Of a DNA stretch of 35,618 bases, positions 14,786 to 22,286 are shown piece after piece. Source of the DNA: a virus. Within the stretch, counting starts at the first letter, position 1, and each line of letters opens with the position of its first letter. Location of the stretch: positions 1-35,618 of IMG/VR virus record IMGVR_UViG_3300033146_004397, one strand, 5' to 3'. Position numbers and translations under genes: made by a program. A model generated the notes under the pieces. The model worked only from the letters and a program-made list of their open reading frames with translations. It ran no database searches and had not been told where the DNA came from.

Positions 14786-14993
14786 TTATAAAGCTATTCG
14801 TTCGAGGATCTCTTTTATCTCTTCAAATTTATACATGCCTGCATCTTTTGGCTTATGGGAACCCCACTGTTTAAAGAAGAATTGCACGTTATTTGCCTTG
14901 GCATAACAATTTTTACAGCCACTTGATGCCATTGTGCAACCTTGTGATCGGGTTCCATGTAAAGTCCGTCCATGCTATATTTGTCTTATTCAT
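14786..14993 (-). pseudogene. Remnant of a DUF5131 (phage Gp37/Gp68 family) gene, deleted and frameshifted
   Basis: The N-terminal frame from ATG 14993 reads MNKTNIAWTDFTWNPIT, the hallmark start of the family. Around 14940-14946 one extra base in ACAAGG shifts the frame; the next frame then reads the three-Cys motif GCTMASSGCKNCYAKA, followed directly by the family's C-terminal VQFFFKQWG and a short tail ending at 14786. A usual member has about 230-280 aa; here the middle, some 150 aa or more, is missing, leaving about 68 codons. The ATG overlaps the stop of the membrane-protein gene. The family is unknown in function but is linked to three-Cys-motif partner proteins; no partner is seen here. 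Confidence 0.8.
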
Positions 14994-15226
14994 TTTATGT
15001 CTCCCATAACCCATGTTGTAAACCCAAAATAAGTGAATATGATGATAGATAGTACCACATCAAAAACATGTGGGAATCTTTCCCCCCAAAAAAGATACTC
15101 TATACCCATAAATATAAATTCTATAAAGATAAAAATACCAAGGCACCATAACCAAACTGTAAAAAGATTAAACTTAGATGCCCTTATTAATCTTGAGGTA
15201 AATTCTGTAATAAAATTGTTATTCAC
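14990..15226 (-). CDS. Small two-helix membrane protein, holin-like size
   Basis: GTG 15226 is the best start: AGGGGGA lies about six bases upstream, and the codon follows directly after the dUTPase stop; upstream codons in frame overlap dUTPase. The 78-aa product has two strong membrane segments, near residues 21-45 (TVWLWCLGIFIFIEFIFMGI) and 53-75 (VFDVVLSIIIFTYFGFTTWV). Size and topology would allow a holin, but the position in an accessory island gives no support. No family is recognised. Confidence 0.7.
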   Translation of the reverse strand: MNNNFITEFTSRLIRASKFNLFTVWLWCLGIFIFIEFIFMGIEYLFWGERFPHVFDVVLSIIIFTYFGFTTWVMGDIK

Positions 15227-15227
15227 G

Positions 15228-15788
15228 TCATCCCCCTGTGCTTCCAAAGCCGCCATCACGCTCTTTATCTGTATCAATGCCAAAGAGATAGCTTTTGTGT
15301 TCAATCATCGTGATTTGTGCGATTTTGTCTCCACTATTAATAGTGTAATCATTTGCATATTTTGCATTGCTTTGGTCATATATCCTATCATCAACAGCAC
15401 TGTACTGAAACATCATATTGTCTGAAATATCATAATCTACCAATCTTATTGGATTATGAATAATCATTTTTATCTCATCACGATAATCAAGGTCGATGAT
15501 GCCCACTCCGTTTGGAAGAATGAGTCCTTTTTTGCCGAGTGATGAGCGTAGCATAAGTTGGAGGTAGTGAGATCTGACAAAATGTCCAAAATCAAACATC
15601 CGATTATGATGTTTTCTATCTTTATAATAGATTTTTTCAATGTGGTCAATGTCTATCGACACCCCAAGCCCAACCAATCTCGTCTCTCCCGCACCGATCA
15701 CTACATCTTCAGATGCGTACAGATCGACACAAGCACTATATTTGCTTCCTCTTGTCGGCTCACAGCCTTTTGTTAATACTTTAAGCAT
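15228..15788 (-). CDS. dut: dUTPase (deoxyuridine 5'-triphosphate nucleotidohydrolase)
   Basis: It hydrolyses dUTP to dUMP and pyrophosphate, keeping uracil out of DNA and feeding dTMP synthesis. All five motifs of trimeric dUTPases are present in order: SACVDLYA (I), LRSSLGKKG (II), NGVGIIDLDYRDEI (III), GDKIAQITM (IV) and the C-terminal DGGFGSTG (V). At 186 aa it is longer than the usual 145-155 aa because of two inserts, one before motif II (KIYYKDRKHHNRMFDFG) and one before motif IV (around DNMMFQYSAVDDRIYD), as in some phage enzymes. GAGG precedes the ATG. Likely active. Confidence 0.95.
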   Translation of the reverse strand: MLKVLTKGCEPTRGSKYSACVDLYASEDVVIGAGETRLVGLGVSIDIDHIEKIYYKDRKHHNRMFDFGHFVRSHYLQLMLRSSLGKKGLILPNGVGIIDLDYRDEIKMIIHNPIRLVDYDISDNMMFQYSAVDDRIYDQSNAKYANDYTINSGDKIAQITMIEHKSYLFGIDTDKERDGGFGSTGG

Positions 15789-16173
15789 CTTCTTTTACCT
15801 CTATTTCTTTCCCACAATAAGGACAAAATTTCATTTTATTGTCAGAGGGGGTTCTTTCTACTATTGAAAATGCACCACCGCATAGTGTTGTGTATCCAAC
15901 GTCATTATCATACTTCCATTCGCACTTTTCGTTAAAGTGGTTAAATCTATTAACTATCTCATCACCAAAAGATTTTGCATCATTGAAAGTTGCATCTGCA
16001 TCTATAGCTCTATGTGTTGAGTATAGTTTTATGTCTGCGAAAGTAACATGCCATCCACCCATGAAGCAGAGAGATACACTCCCATATTTTGAGTTGCCTA
16101 TACATATTAACTTATCTTTGTCTGTATCAAAAGCGCCAGAGACACCCTCAATTCTACTTACATCTATTTTCAC
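15781..16173 (-). CDS. Hypothetical zinc-ribbon protein, 130 aa
   Basis: GTG 16173 is chosen as start because GGAGG lies six bases upstream and it follows the previous TGA immediately; the frame itself extends to TTG 16188. The C-terminus carries CEWKYD, then TLCGGAF and FCPYCGKEIEV, a pattern of small phage zinc-ribbon proteins with two Cys pairs. The first 80 residues are a beta-rich domain with GNSKYGSVSLCFMGGWHV. It overlaps dUTPase by eight bases. Function unknown. Confidence 0.7.
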   Translation of the reverse strand: MKIDVSRIEGVSGAFDTDKDKLICIGNSKYGSVSLCFMGGWHVTFADIKLYSTHRAIDADATFNDAKSFGDEIVNRFNHFNEKCEWKYDNDVGYTTLCGGAFSIVERTPSDNKMKFCPYCGKEIEVKEDA

Positions 16174-16174
16174 T

Positions 16175-16729
16175 TCACACCTCCTCAATTAACATAAGTG
16201 ATTTAAAGCTTTTTACCACTTCAAGAATTGATACCTTTTTACCTAAGTTGCTTGGCAGCCCTGCAAGCCTTTTTGCTTCATTTTCTACACTATCCAGTGA
16301 ATTATGGATTTTTTTTGGTGTAGTTCCGTTTTCAACAAGGACCATATACTGCTTTTCTTTGTCTGGCGTTTCATTCTCTTCTATTTTACTAAAGCAGTGT
16401 CTAAACCCACCTTCGTCAAAGACACATAATTTTTTATTGTCATTCTTTGTCACAATGACATGTTTTGATTCTTGTTTAAATTGGTATCTATTTCCTTCTG
16501 TGAAGCCAGCTTGATCTATTAGTGCATCTCCATTATATACTGCTGTAAAGCAAATTGGATATTCTTCTTTGTTCTGCTCTTCAAAGGTCTCATTAAATAA
16601 TTTTTTAGGCATAGTTGATATTACAACCCCACATACAGATATAGTAGCGTCATCCCCGTTTATTTCCACATCATAAACCATTCCGTTTACAAATGTAGTG
16701 TTAGTCTCTCTTGTATAAATTACTTTCAT
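16175..16729 (-). CDS. Hypothetical protein, 184 aa
   Basis: The ATG has AAGGA six bases upstream. The product looks like two small beta domains (FVNGMVYDVEINGDDATISV, then FTEGNRYQFKQESKHVIVTK) followed by a helical C-terminus (LDSVENEAKRLAGLPSNLG). Five Cys residues are scattered without an obvious zinc pattern. No family recognised. It is coupled to both neighbours by short overlaps or abutting ends. Confidence 0.65.
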   Translation of the reverse strand: MKVIYTRETNTTFVNGMVYDVEINGDDATISVCGVVISTMPKKLFNETFEEQNKEEYPICFTAVYNGDALIDQAGFTEGNRYQFKQESKHVIVTKNDNKKLCVFDEGGFRHCFSKIEENETPDKEKQYMVLVENGTTPKKIHNSLDSVENEAKRLAGLPSNLGKKVSILEVVKSFKSLMLIEEV

Positions 16730-17388
16730 CTTTCATCCTTATTTTTTATTTTTGCTTTAGCTATTCTATCTGCAAGTGCAGAAAGATTTTTTTTCTTACG
16801 CTCTTTTTTTTCAACAAGTTTTTTAATTACCCTATTTGGCTTTGTCTTTTCTTTTCTTTTTTTCTCCTTTTTATTTTTTGGTTTTTTCACTTTCACCACC
16901 ACCTCTTTAGGCTTTATAAGTCCATAAGATTTAGTTCCAAGTAGTTTATTTAACTCTTTGTCGAGTTCAAGTGTTCCAAGTGCAATGTTCTTGTAGTCCA
17001 TAAAGTAGATATGTCTATCCCTGACGTATGCTTTGGTAGCAAAAAACTCTCTAAAGTCTTTCGGAGTGATAATCATCGCCAAGCACTCAACAAGGACTGG
17101 TATGCTTTCCTCTTTCATTGTGTTTTCGTTACGGTCTGCGAGTTCTTTCCAAATTGCACTAAGTTTTTCAAGTAGGGTATGATATTGGTAGTCTCCAACT
17201 TTTGAGTAAAAAACATTCATAGCTCTTTTTGACTGTAGGTGTAGTTTTTTTAGCTCTGCATCAGGGTAGGGTTCAAGGTCTCTTAATACGGTTGCTATAA
17301 AAGTAGCTATTGCGAATGATTTATTTATGTTCTTTGGTATCTTTGTTTCGGTTACTCTGTAGCCGTGTTTTACTTTTTTAAAGTTCAT
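16726..17388 (-). CDS. Hypothetical protein with highly basic C-terminus, 220 aa
   Basis: Residues 1-160 are a mixed helical domain (FAIATFIATVLRDLEPYPDA, LLEKLSAIWKELADR). The last 60 residues are extremely Lys/Arg-rich (KKPKNKKEKKRKEKTKPNR, then KKERKKKNLSALADR), which suggests nucleic-acid binding or charge neutralisation of DNA. GAGGT precedes the ATG. No family recognised. Confidence 0.65.
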   Translation of the reverse strand: MNFKKVKHGYRVTETKIPKNINKSFAIATFIATVLRDLEPYPDAELKKLHLQSKRAMNVFYSKVGDYQYHTLLEKLSAIWKELADRNENTMKEESIPVLVECLAMIITPKDFREFFATKAYVRDRHIYFMDYKNIALGTLELDKELNKLLGTKSYGLIKPKEVVVKVKKPKNKKEKKRKEKTKPNRVIKKLVEKKERKKKNLSALADRIAKAKIKNKDER

Positions 17389-17786
17389 TTTGATACCTCT
17401 AGCAAATCTTTATTCTCATAGATGTTGCCTATAATTTCACACAGCTTAAAGTCTATTGCTTCTGCATAATAATCGTTCCTTTTATCTTTTGCTATATAGC
17501 GTCCATATTCAACATCAAAAACAACTTCTGCTATTTTGATAGTACCTCTTATCTCCCATTTTAATATATCTCCTCGATAAATCTCAATACCTACAGAGTC
17601 TTTTAGTCCAGTGCATAAGTCTTTACCTATCATCCTATACTCAACAAAATCCTCATCAAGACCACTCATCCCATTTATTTCTTCTTCCATGCCCTCTTTT
17701 AAAAAGCTACTATCAAGTAACTGATCTAGCGTGTAGTAGAACTTATCCATATTGTCAAAAGTAAATCTAAATTTGATATCTTGCAT
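17385..17786 (-). CDS. YopX-like protein
   Basis: A 133-aa protein with the typical YopX layout: an N-terminal IKFRFTFDNMDKFYY segment, a middle with LKDSVGIEIYRGDILKW, and the C-terminal signature CEIIGNIYENKDLLE. YopX proteins are widespread in phages and have no known role. A second, larger member lies at 33362-33919. GGAGGT precedes the ATG, and it shares one base with the upstream gene. Confidence 0.8.
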   Translation of the reverse strand: MQDIKFRFTFDNMDKFYYTLDQLLDSSFLKEGMEEEINGMSGLDEDFVEYRMIGKDLCTGLKDSVGIEIYRGDILKWEIRGTIKIAEVVFDVEYGRYIAKDKRNDYYAEAIDFKLCEIIGNIYENKDLLEVSK

Positions 17787-18523
17787 TATAGCACCTCCGC
17801 TAACTTGTGGATGATCTCATAAAGCTTTTCCATTTCGGGGTTTCTAGATAAACATTTACCATTTAATTTTGGGTTGTTTAAATTGTGCCCGTTTAATCTT
17901 ATATGTTCATCATACGCTTTTTTTGTAAGGAAGAAATTAGTATTGTGCTTCGTACAGTCTTGCACTAACTCATAATTTAGTATTTCAAACACAAACTCAT
18001 CTGACAATTCATATTTAATAAGCCATAGCTCTACCGTTTCAATACAGTTGCTATTTTTAAGTTCTTCTCTTAGTCTGTCAACATTGTCTATCTCATAATC
18101 TTCAATGTGCTGTAAAATATTGTCTGCAAAATCTTCAAGAGAATAGGCTTCACCATCATAAATAATGTCAAAATTGTCTTCTGCAATGCCATCTGGTCTA
18201 TACTCTTTCTGCTCTGTAGTCAATAAAAAAGCAAACGGTTGAGCAGTATCCATGTTGTCCTGCGTCTTCATTTCATGTGATAAATTCTTGATGAAATCTA
18301 TCTGATCTTTTGATAATGTTTCAAATGTTTCATCAGTATTTTGTGCAGGTGGCGTATAACTATCAAGATCTGTCTCTGTGCTGATACTGAAACCTTCTTT
18401 GTCACAATTTGGGCATCTATAGTAATCTGCTATTGCGGTAGTTCGTATATATTCCAGATCCTCGACATGATCCATTGTAGGACCACACTCTGCACATGAA
18501 TCATATGTATTTTCATTTTTCAT
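17786..18523 (-). CDS. Hypothetical protein with N-terminal zinc ribbon, 245 aa
   Basis: The first 45 residues carry CAEC (about residues 10-13) and CPNC (about 37-40), a zinc-ribbon pattern. The rest is acidic with helical segments (LSKDQIDFIKNLSHEMK, NVDRLREELKNSNC). A C-terminal part has CTKHNTNFFLTKKAYDEHIR, in which C-x-x-H and H spacing might form another metal site. No family recognised. It lies in an island with other zinc-binding small proteins between terminase and dUTPase. Confidence 0.65.
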   Translation of the reverse strand: MKNENTYDSCAECGPTMDHVEDLEYIRTTAIADYYRCPNCDKEGFSISTETDLDSYTPPAQNTDETFETLSKDQIDFIKNLSHEMKTQDNMDTAQPFAFLLTTEQKEYRPDGIAEDNFDIIYDGEAYSLEDFADNILQHIEDYEIDNVDRLREELKNSNCIETVELWLIKYELSDEFVFEILNYELVQDCTKHNTNFFLTKKAYDEHIRLNGHNLNNPKLNGKCLSRNPEMEKLYEIIHKLAEVL

Positions 18524-18702
18524 CTTCTTAGGTCTCCTACTATTTTATCGATCACTCTTGCAATCTCCTTGTTGCTAACACTGCTCCTAACAACTTTATT
18601 TTTTAAACTCAACAAGTCACCAATGGCAGTCGTAATATCCTCCTCCACTAGTGCCATGCACTGATAAGCATTATTTAATTTTATTTTTATATCACTTGCC
18701 AT
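18520..18702 (-). CDS. Small helical hypothetical protein, 60 aa
   Basis: The ATG has AGGGG six bases upstream and overlaps the preceding gene by 11 bases and the following one by four. The sequence is predicted to be helical with a regular hydrophobic pattern (MALVEEDITTAIGDLLSLKN). No family recognised. Confidence 0.65.
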   Translation of the reverse strand: MASDIKIKLNNAYQCMALVEEDITTAIGDLLSLKNKVVRSSVSNKEIARVIDKIVGDLRR

Positions 18703-19003
18703 TTATTACCCCTTCAAATTTTTTACACCCAAACCCAATAGATGCACTTGCTACGCCTTTTATGCAATACCCAAGCCCAAGCTGCTCTTTGTCAAGTTCA
18801 CCGTTCATATCCCTTAAACCAAAGGAAGCACATCTCTCACATACTCTTGTCTCATACTCATAAATGACTTCTGTAAGCTTATCTGTAGCCAAAGACCTTA
18901 TTTCATACTGATCTATATCCCACACTTTAATCTCGCTCATTATTCCATTTGCGATTATTCCTGCTCTAACTTTAACATGATCTATCGCTGATTCTTTACC
19001 CAT
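18692..19003 (-). CDS. Hypothetical Cys-containing protein, 103 aa
   Basis: A strong AAAGGAG precedes the ATG. The C-terminal half has C-x-x-C (RVCERCASFGLRD), then YCIKG and GCKKFEG, four Cys that could bind zinc or a metal cluster. The N-terminal half is helical. It is the first gene after the 112-base gap that follows the large terminase. No family recognised. Confidence 0.65.
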   Translation of the reverse strand: MGKESAIDHVKVRAGIIANGIMSEIKVWDIDQYEIRSLATDKLTEVIYEYETRVCERCASFGLRDMNGELDKEQLGLGYCIKGVASASIGFGCKKFEGVINGK

Positions 19004-19115
19004 CTTGTTCTCCTTTAATAAAATCTTTACGCTGCATTATCGCACAAGTTGTCTTAAAAGTTCCTGAACAGTTGATGAAAGATGAACTAATCCATGTAAA
19101 ACACTTTTTTTGTGT

Positions 19116-20801
19116 CTACATAATAAGTGATGACTCAAAGTCTGTAAACTCTTCATCATCATCTTTTTCTTCTTTGCCTTCTGATGTATCATCGGTAAGT
19201 TCTTCTATTTCTTCCTCTTCTATTTCTTCCTCTTCTTCTGCTGTAAAGGATGGGGCTACGTATGGAACTAAAAACTGTTGCGATAATGTATCAATAATAT
19301 CAGGGGATCTGATCCCTTGTTTTGCCATTTCTTGTTTGCTTGCTATCTTGTATTTAAAATCCATGGTAAAAGAGAATGGTATATGAGAGAGTTCTGTGAG
19401 TATTCTTGTTTTATATTTTTTTGTTGCAATATAAAGGCGGTTTCCAGTAATTGCTTCCTTTAGCATAATGTTCGCTTTTGCTCTTTGGTTTGAAAAACGT
19501 TTTTTGTCAAAACCTACTAACCTGCCAGATCCCCAAACAATAGGTTGAACGTGTGCATCCCCTAGCCCTGCTTCTGCTACTTTTTCTTCAAGTGTAGTAT
19601 ATGCTTCATGCCCTCCTGCTGTAGCATCTATAGGAAGTCTTAAGAATTGATAAATATCCTCTGTTTCATCAAGTGTCTGCGTTAATACCTTAAAGGCTTC
19701 CTCGGCTATCTCTGTAGGCATCTTCCCTGTTTTGCCTTGGTATACATTAACATTATCAACAATTATATAGTATTTGGTTTTGCCCGTGGCATCTGTAGTT
19801 ACTGCTACCCTAAGTGTTGTGACTACACTACTGTCTCGCAAGCCCGTATATGAAACGTCCGTAGAGAAGGTTAGGGTATTGAAGTTAAGCTTATCTATCC
19901 ATTCCTTGCCTTTTCTGCTGTAAGCCCTGTTTGCCTCAAGAGCATTAAGCAAGAATCCATCTTCAAAGAGTGGTGGTAAACCTAATACGCGTACTTGATA
20001 TTCATTTTCAGTGTATGTAGCTCTCCAATTCATGATTGCTTTGGCTGTAACCCTTGGAGATTGTTCAGAGTTCATCCTCCTTATTCTCCAAGTTCCCCCC
20101 TGTTCCTCTGAACGGGTCGTTACCCATTCATGGAACCGCCCACTTGTTCTTGTATGTTGTGAAAAAGCTATACAACTGTTGTATTTCTCTGACAATGCAC
20201 CAAGAGACCCATCAATATGAGTATCTGGGATACCTGAACATTCATCAAACAATAATAGATAACTCCAATTATGTTGACCTGATAAGTTTGTTGGATCTCC
20301 TTTTGGTGCGGTTGCTGGCTCACAGTACCAACTTTCCTTAAATCCTTTTATGTAAATGAGATTATTGTTTAGTTGAAAGAATTTAGCCAAGAATGCCCAT
20401 TCGCTTATTACTATTTTCCCATTTATACGTTTTGGTTGTTCAAGTCTTGCTATGGCATTTTTGATTTCTTTAAAAGAGAACTTTGTGACCTGTTCTGCTT
20501 TTGGGGCTTGTATTCTTGTAATGCTTTTGTTAAATAAAATCATATGTGAAATTGCCAAGATAGCAATTAAGAAAGTTTTTCCGATCCCGTGACCTGATGG
20601 AACTGCAAGCCGCCCACCTTCCCAATCGTGTGCCTCAAGAATCTCTATCTGCTGGTAAGTAAGTTCGCTTTCAAAAAGATCATAAACAAGTCGTGGGATA
20701 TCATTTATGTATTTTTGGACAAAATGCTTCTGAAAATATGGTGAGCGATGCACCTCTGCAAAGTCTTTTGTATTTTTTAGGGAGGCTAAGTTATTTAGCA
20801 C
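19116..20801 (-). CDS. Terminase large subunit
   Basis: This 561-aa ATPase/nuclease packages DNA into the prohead and cuts it. Walker A is SGHGIGKT (69-76), Walker B with catalytic Glu is YLLLFDE (181-187), and SQHTRTSGRFHEW (214-226) fits the coupling motif region. In the C-terminal nuclease, FSTDVSYTGLRDSS (about 312-325) holds the first metal-binding Asp, IDATAGGHE (about 397) the second acidic site, and SPDIIDTLS (about 497) the third. The tail is very acidic with a duplicated EEEEIE unit. The start is GTG, since no in-frame ATG is near; it overlaps the upstream gene by 11 bases. Confidence 0.92.
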   Translation of the reverse strand: MLNNLASLKNTKDFAEVHRSPYFQKHFVQKYINDIPRLVYDLFESELTYQQIEILEAHDWEGGRLAVPSGHGIGKTFLIAILAISHMILFNKSITRIQAPKAEQVTKFSFKEIKNAIARLEQPKRINGKIVISEWAFLAKFFQLNNNLIYIKGFKESWYCEPATAPKGDPTNLSGQHNWSYLLLFDECSGIPDTHIDGSLGALSEKYNSCIAFSQHTRTSGRFHEWVTTRSEEQGGTWRIRRMNSEQSPRVTAKAIMNWRATYTENEYQVRVLGLPPLFEDGFLLNALEANRAYSRKGKEWIDKLNFNTLTFSTDVSYTGLRDSSVVTTLRVAVTTDATGKTKYYIIVDNVNVYQGKTGKMPTEIAEEAFKVLTQTLDETEDIYQFLRLPIDATAGGHEAYTTLEEKVAEAGLGDAHVQPIVWGSGRLVGFDKKRFSNQRAKANIMLKEAITGNRLYIATKKYKTRILTELSHIPFSFTMDFKYKIASKQEMAKQGIRSPDIIDTLSQQFLVPYVAPSFTAEEEEEIEEEEIEELTDDTSEGKEEKDDDEEFTDFESSLIM

Positions 20802-21045
20802 TAACCTCTACCTCATGGTATTTATTTTTTATATATATCTCTGATTTTTTCAAGGTCATTGTAAAATGCCAATAATATAGAAATTGAAATATTTTAAATC
20901 TGCTTTTCTTTCTCTCCCATAGTTCATAGGTTGTATAGGTTACTTTTCCATACCACCCAATATGTAGTTTTTTAACTACTTTTTTATAGTCCGTTTCAAC
21001 TATCTTTTTTAATTGCTTTACTTTGTTTCTTTTTATTTGTTTCAT
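20791..21045 (-). CDS. Small basic hypothetical protein, about 84 aa
   Basis: The product is rich in Lys, Tyr and Trp (MKQIKRNKVKQLKKIVETDY, then FKIFQFLYYWHFTMT). ATG 21045 is preferred; TTG 21060 is an in-frame alternative that overlaps the previous small gene. A GGA lies about ten bases upstream of the ATG. Its 3' end contains the GAGG elements that serve the GTG start of terminase, so the two are coupled. No family recognised. Confidence 0.6.
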   Translation of the reverse strand: MKQIKRNKVKQLKKIVETDYKKVVKKLHIGWYGKVTYTTYELWERKKSRFKIFQFLYYWHFTMTLKKSEIYIKNKYHEVEVSAK

Positions 21046-21047
21046 AT

Positions 21048-21149
21048 TTAATCTATCCAATCTACGATTTTCATAAAAGATTTAATTGCATAAGCAACCA
21101 CTCCTAAGAATAATATTGTACCAATATGCCACCATGCTATAGTATTCAT
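21048..21149 (-). CDS. Tiny single-pass membrane protein, 33 aa
   Basis: A complete frame starting at ATG 21149 with AAAGG six bases upstream. The product is one hydrophobic helix (IAWWHIGTILFLGVVAYAI) followed by a short charged tail. It follows the preceding small gene's stop by one base. The precise fit into the operon, the ribosome binding site and the hydrophobic pattern support it as a gene. Function unknown. Confidence 0.6.
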   Translation of the reverse strand: MNTIAWWHIGTILFLGVVAYAIKSFMKIVDWID

Positions 21150-21150
21150 T

Positions 21151-21306
21151 TTATACCTTTTTAAATTTAGATAAATTAATATCTGAAAGTGGTATTTTTT
21201 GTGTCACTTTTCCAGATTTATTTCTAACTTCAAGTTTCTTGATATCATCAAATTCTTTAACTTCTCCAATAAGCCCGTTTTTGCTTATATATTTAGTTTT
21301 ACTCAT
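21151..21306 (-). CDS. Small basic hypothetical protein, 51 aa
   Basis: ATG 21306 lies inside the end of the candidate small-terminase gene, with GGAG six bases upstream. The product is Lys-rich with a small beta-like fold (KNGLIGEVKEFDDIKKLEVR then GKVTQKIPLSDINLSKF), which looks like a short SH3-like domain. No family recognised. Confidence 0.65.
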   Translation of the reverse strand: MSKTKYISKNGLIGEVKEFDDIKKLEVRNKSGKVTQKIPLSDINLSKFKKV

Positions 21307-22129
21307 CTATTTCTCCTTCGGTAAAATCTTCATCGCTGTATTCTTTGTTTCCGTATGCGATTTGCTGCTGTTTGACTTTAGCTAGGTATTGAGAGTATCT
21401 ATCTTCTTGCTCTTCTTGTGATAGGTATTCTTGATTGCCACTTTCCATATTTTGTATTACTTCCATAACAACTGACGCACCTGCAAATGCTCTTTCATCT
21501 GGTAAATGAGATTGTGTTTCCTCCCATACCCTTTGTCTTCCATTTGTGTCTTTAATGAGTGTCTTTTGGTACTCCCCATTGCCAAGATCTATAAATTCAT
21601 ATGATCCACTTGTCTTTTTGGTAACTGTTTCTCCTTTTGCTTTAGCCATCAAAAGAAGATAGAGCACTTTGTACGATTCTATAATCACCTCTTGGCTAAA
21701 TGTTTTGTCTTCCCCTACTGCCAATATGAGATCCAGAGTACCTTTTTTATTTACATTGAATAAATCTAGGACTGGGGTTAGTTTCTCTATAGCCTTTTCA
21801 ACATCCCCCTTTTTTGGTTTTACCTTCCTCCTTTTCTTTTTAATCACCTCTGGTTTCTCTTTTTCAATAAGGTTTATATCTATTCCATGCTCTTCACATC
21901 TATGCAAGAATATACCTACCTGTTTTGATGTGTTTGCTTTTTTTCTTCCAAAGGTATCCATTATCTTATTTATAACGAGATCTTTACTCATATTGCAGTG
22001 AGAGAAGAACATTGCATATCCAACTGGGGTAAGTGTTGATATTTTTGATAAATTTGCTATCTCTGTTTTGGTCCAATTTTTAGAAAGTGCAACCCTTACA
22101 CTTTCCTTTGGGAAGACAACTTTAGGCAT
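21299..22129 (-). CDS. Candidate terminase small subunit, 276 aa
   Basis: The N-terminus contains a helix-turn-helix-like segment (NWTKTEIANLSKISTLTPVG) followed by a Lys/Arg-rich stretch (KKKRRKVKPKKGDVEKA, about residues 95-115), then a helical middle and an acidic C-terminus. A DNA-binding protein shortly upstream of the large terminase would fit the small subunit, which recognises the packaging site. The family is not recognised, and three tiny genes separate the two, so the call rests on position and layout. A strong AAGGAG precedes the ATG. Confidence 0.5.
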   Translation of the reverse strand: MPKVVFPKESVRVALSKNWTKTEIANLSKISTLTPVGYAMFFSHCNMSKDLVINKIMDTFGRKKANTSKQVGIFLHRCEEHGIDINLIEKEKPEVIKKKRRKVKPKKGDVEKAIEKLTPVLDLFNVNKKGTLDLILAVGEDKTFSQEVIIESYKVLYLLLMAKAKGETVTKKTSGSYEFIDLGNGEYQKTLIKDTNGRQRVWEETQSHLPDERAFAGASVVMEVIQNMESGNQEYLSQEEQEDRYSQYLAKVKQQQIAYGNKEYSDEDFTEGEIDE

Positions 22130-22286
22130 TTTGGTCCTTCTCCTTCTGCTTCTCTCTTAGCTTCCATACATCATATGCAAGAAGGGGATCTTGGTTAAAA
22201 AAACTCTCACCTAAATCAGAAACCAATAATACACACTCTTTATATTCCAAATGTGAAAAATCTTGAGGGGTGAAAGGGTAGAGCAT
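22122..22286 (-). CDS. Small hypothetical protein, 54 aa, in overlap of tail genes
   Basis: ATG 22286 lies within the end of the preceding gene and has a very strong AGGAGGGG six bases upstream. The frame is closed by TAA inside the start of the next gene, so it bridges both by overlaps of 47 and 8 bases. The product has an acidic first half (PFTPQDFSHLEYKECVLLVSD) and a basic C-terminus (WKLREKQKEKDQNA). It may be an assembly factor; no family recognised. Confidence 0.65.
   Translation of the reverse strand: MLYPFTPQDFSHLEYKECVLLVSDLGESFFNQDPLLAYDVWKLREKQKEKDQNA

Noticed and set aside
14990-15304. Longer version of the two-helix membrane protein starting within dUTPase
   Set aside because: It would overlap the dUTPase gene by 77 bases; GTG 15226 has a strong ribosome binding site directly after the dUTPase stop and gives the natural membrane protein.
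19004-19115. 112-base gap after terminase, checked for a small gene, tRNA or promoter
   Set aside because: Only a weak ACAC/GTGT hairpin and a GATAAT hexamer without other elements; no frame with a ribosome binding site and no cloverleaf.
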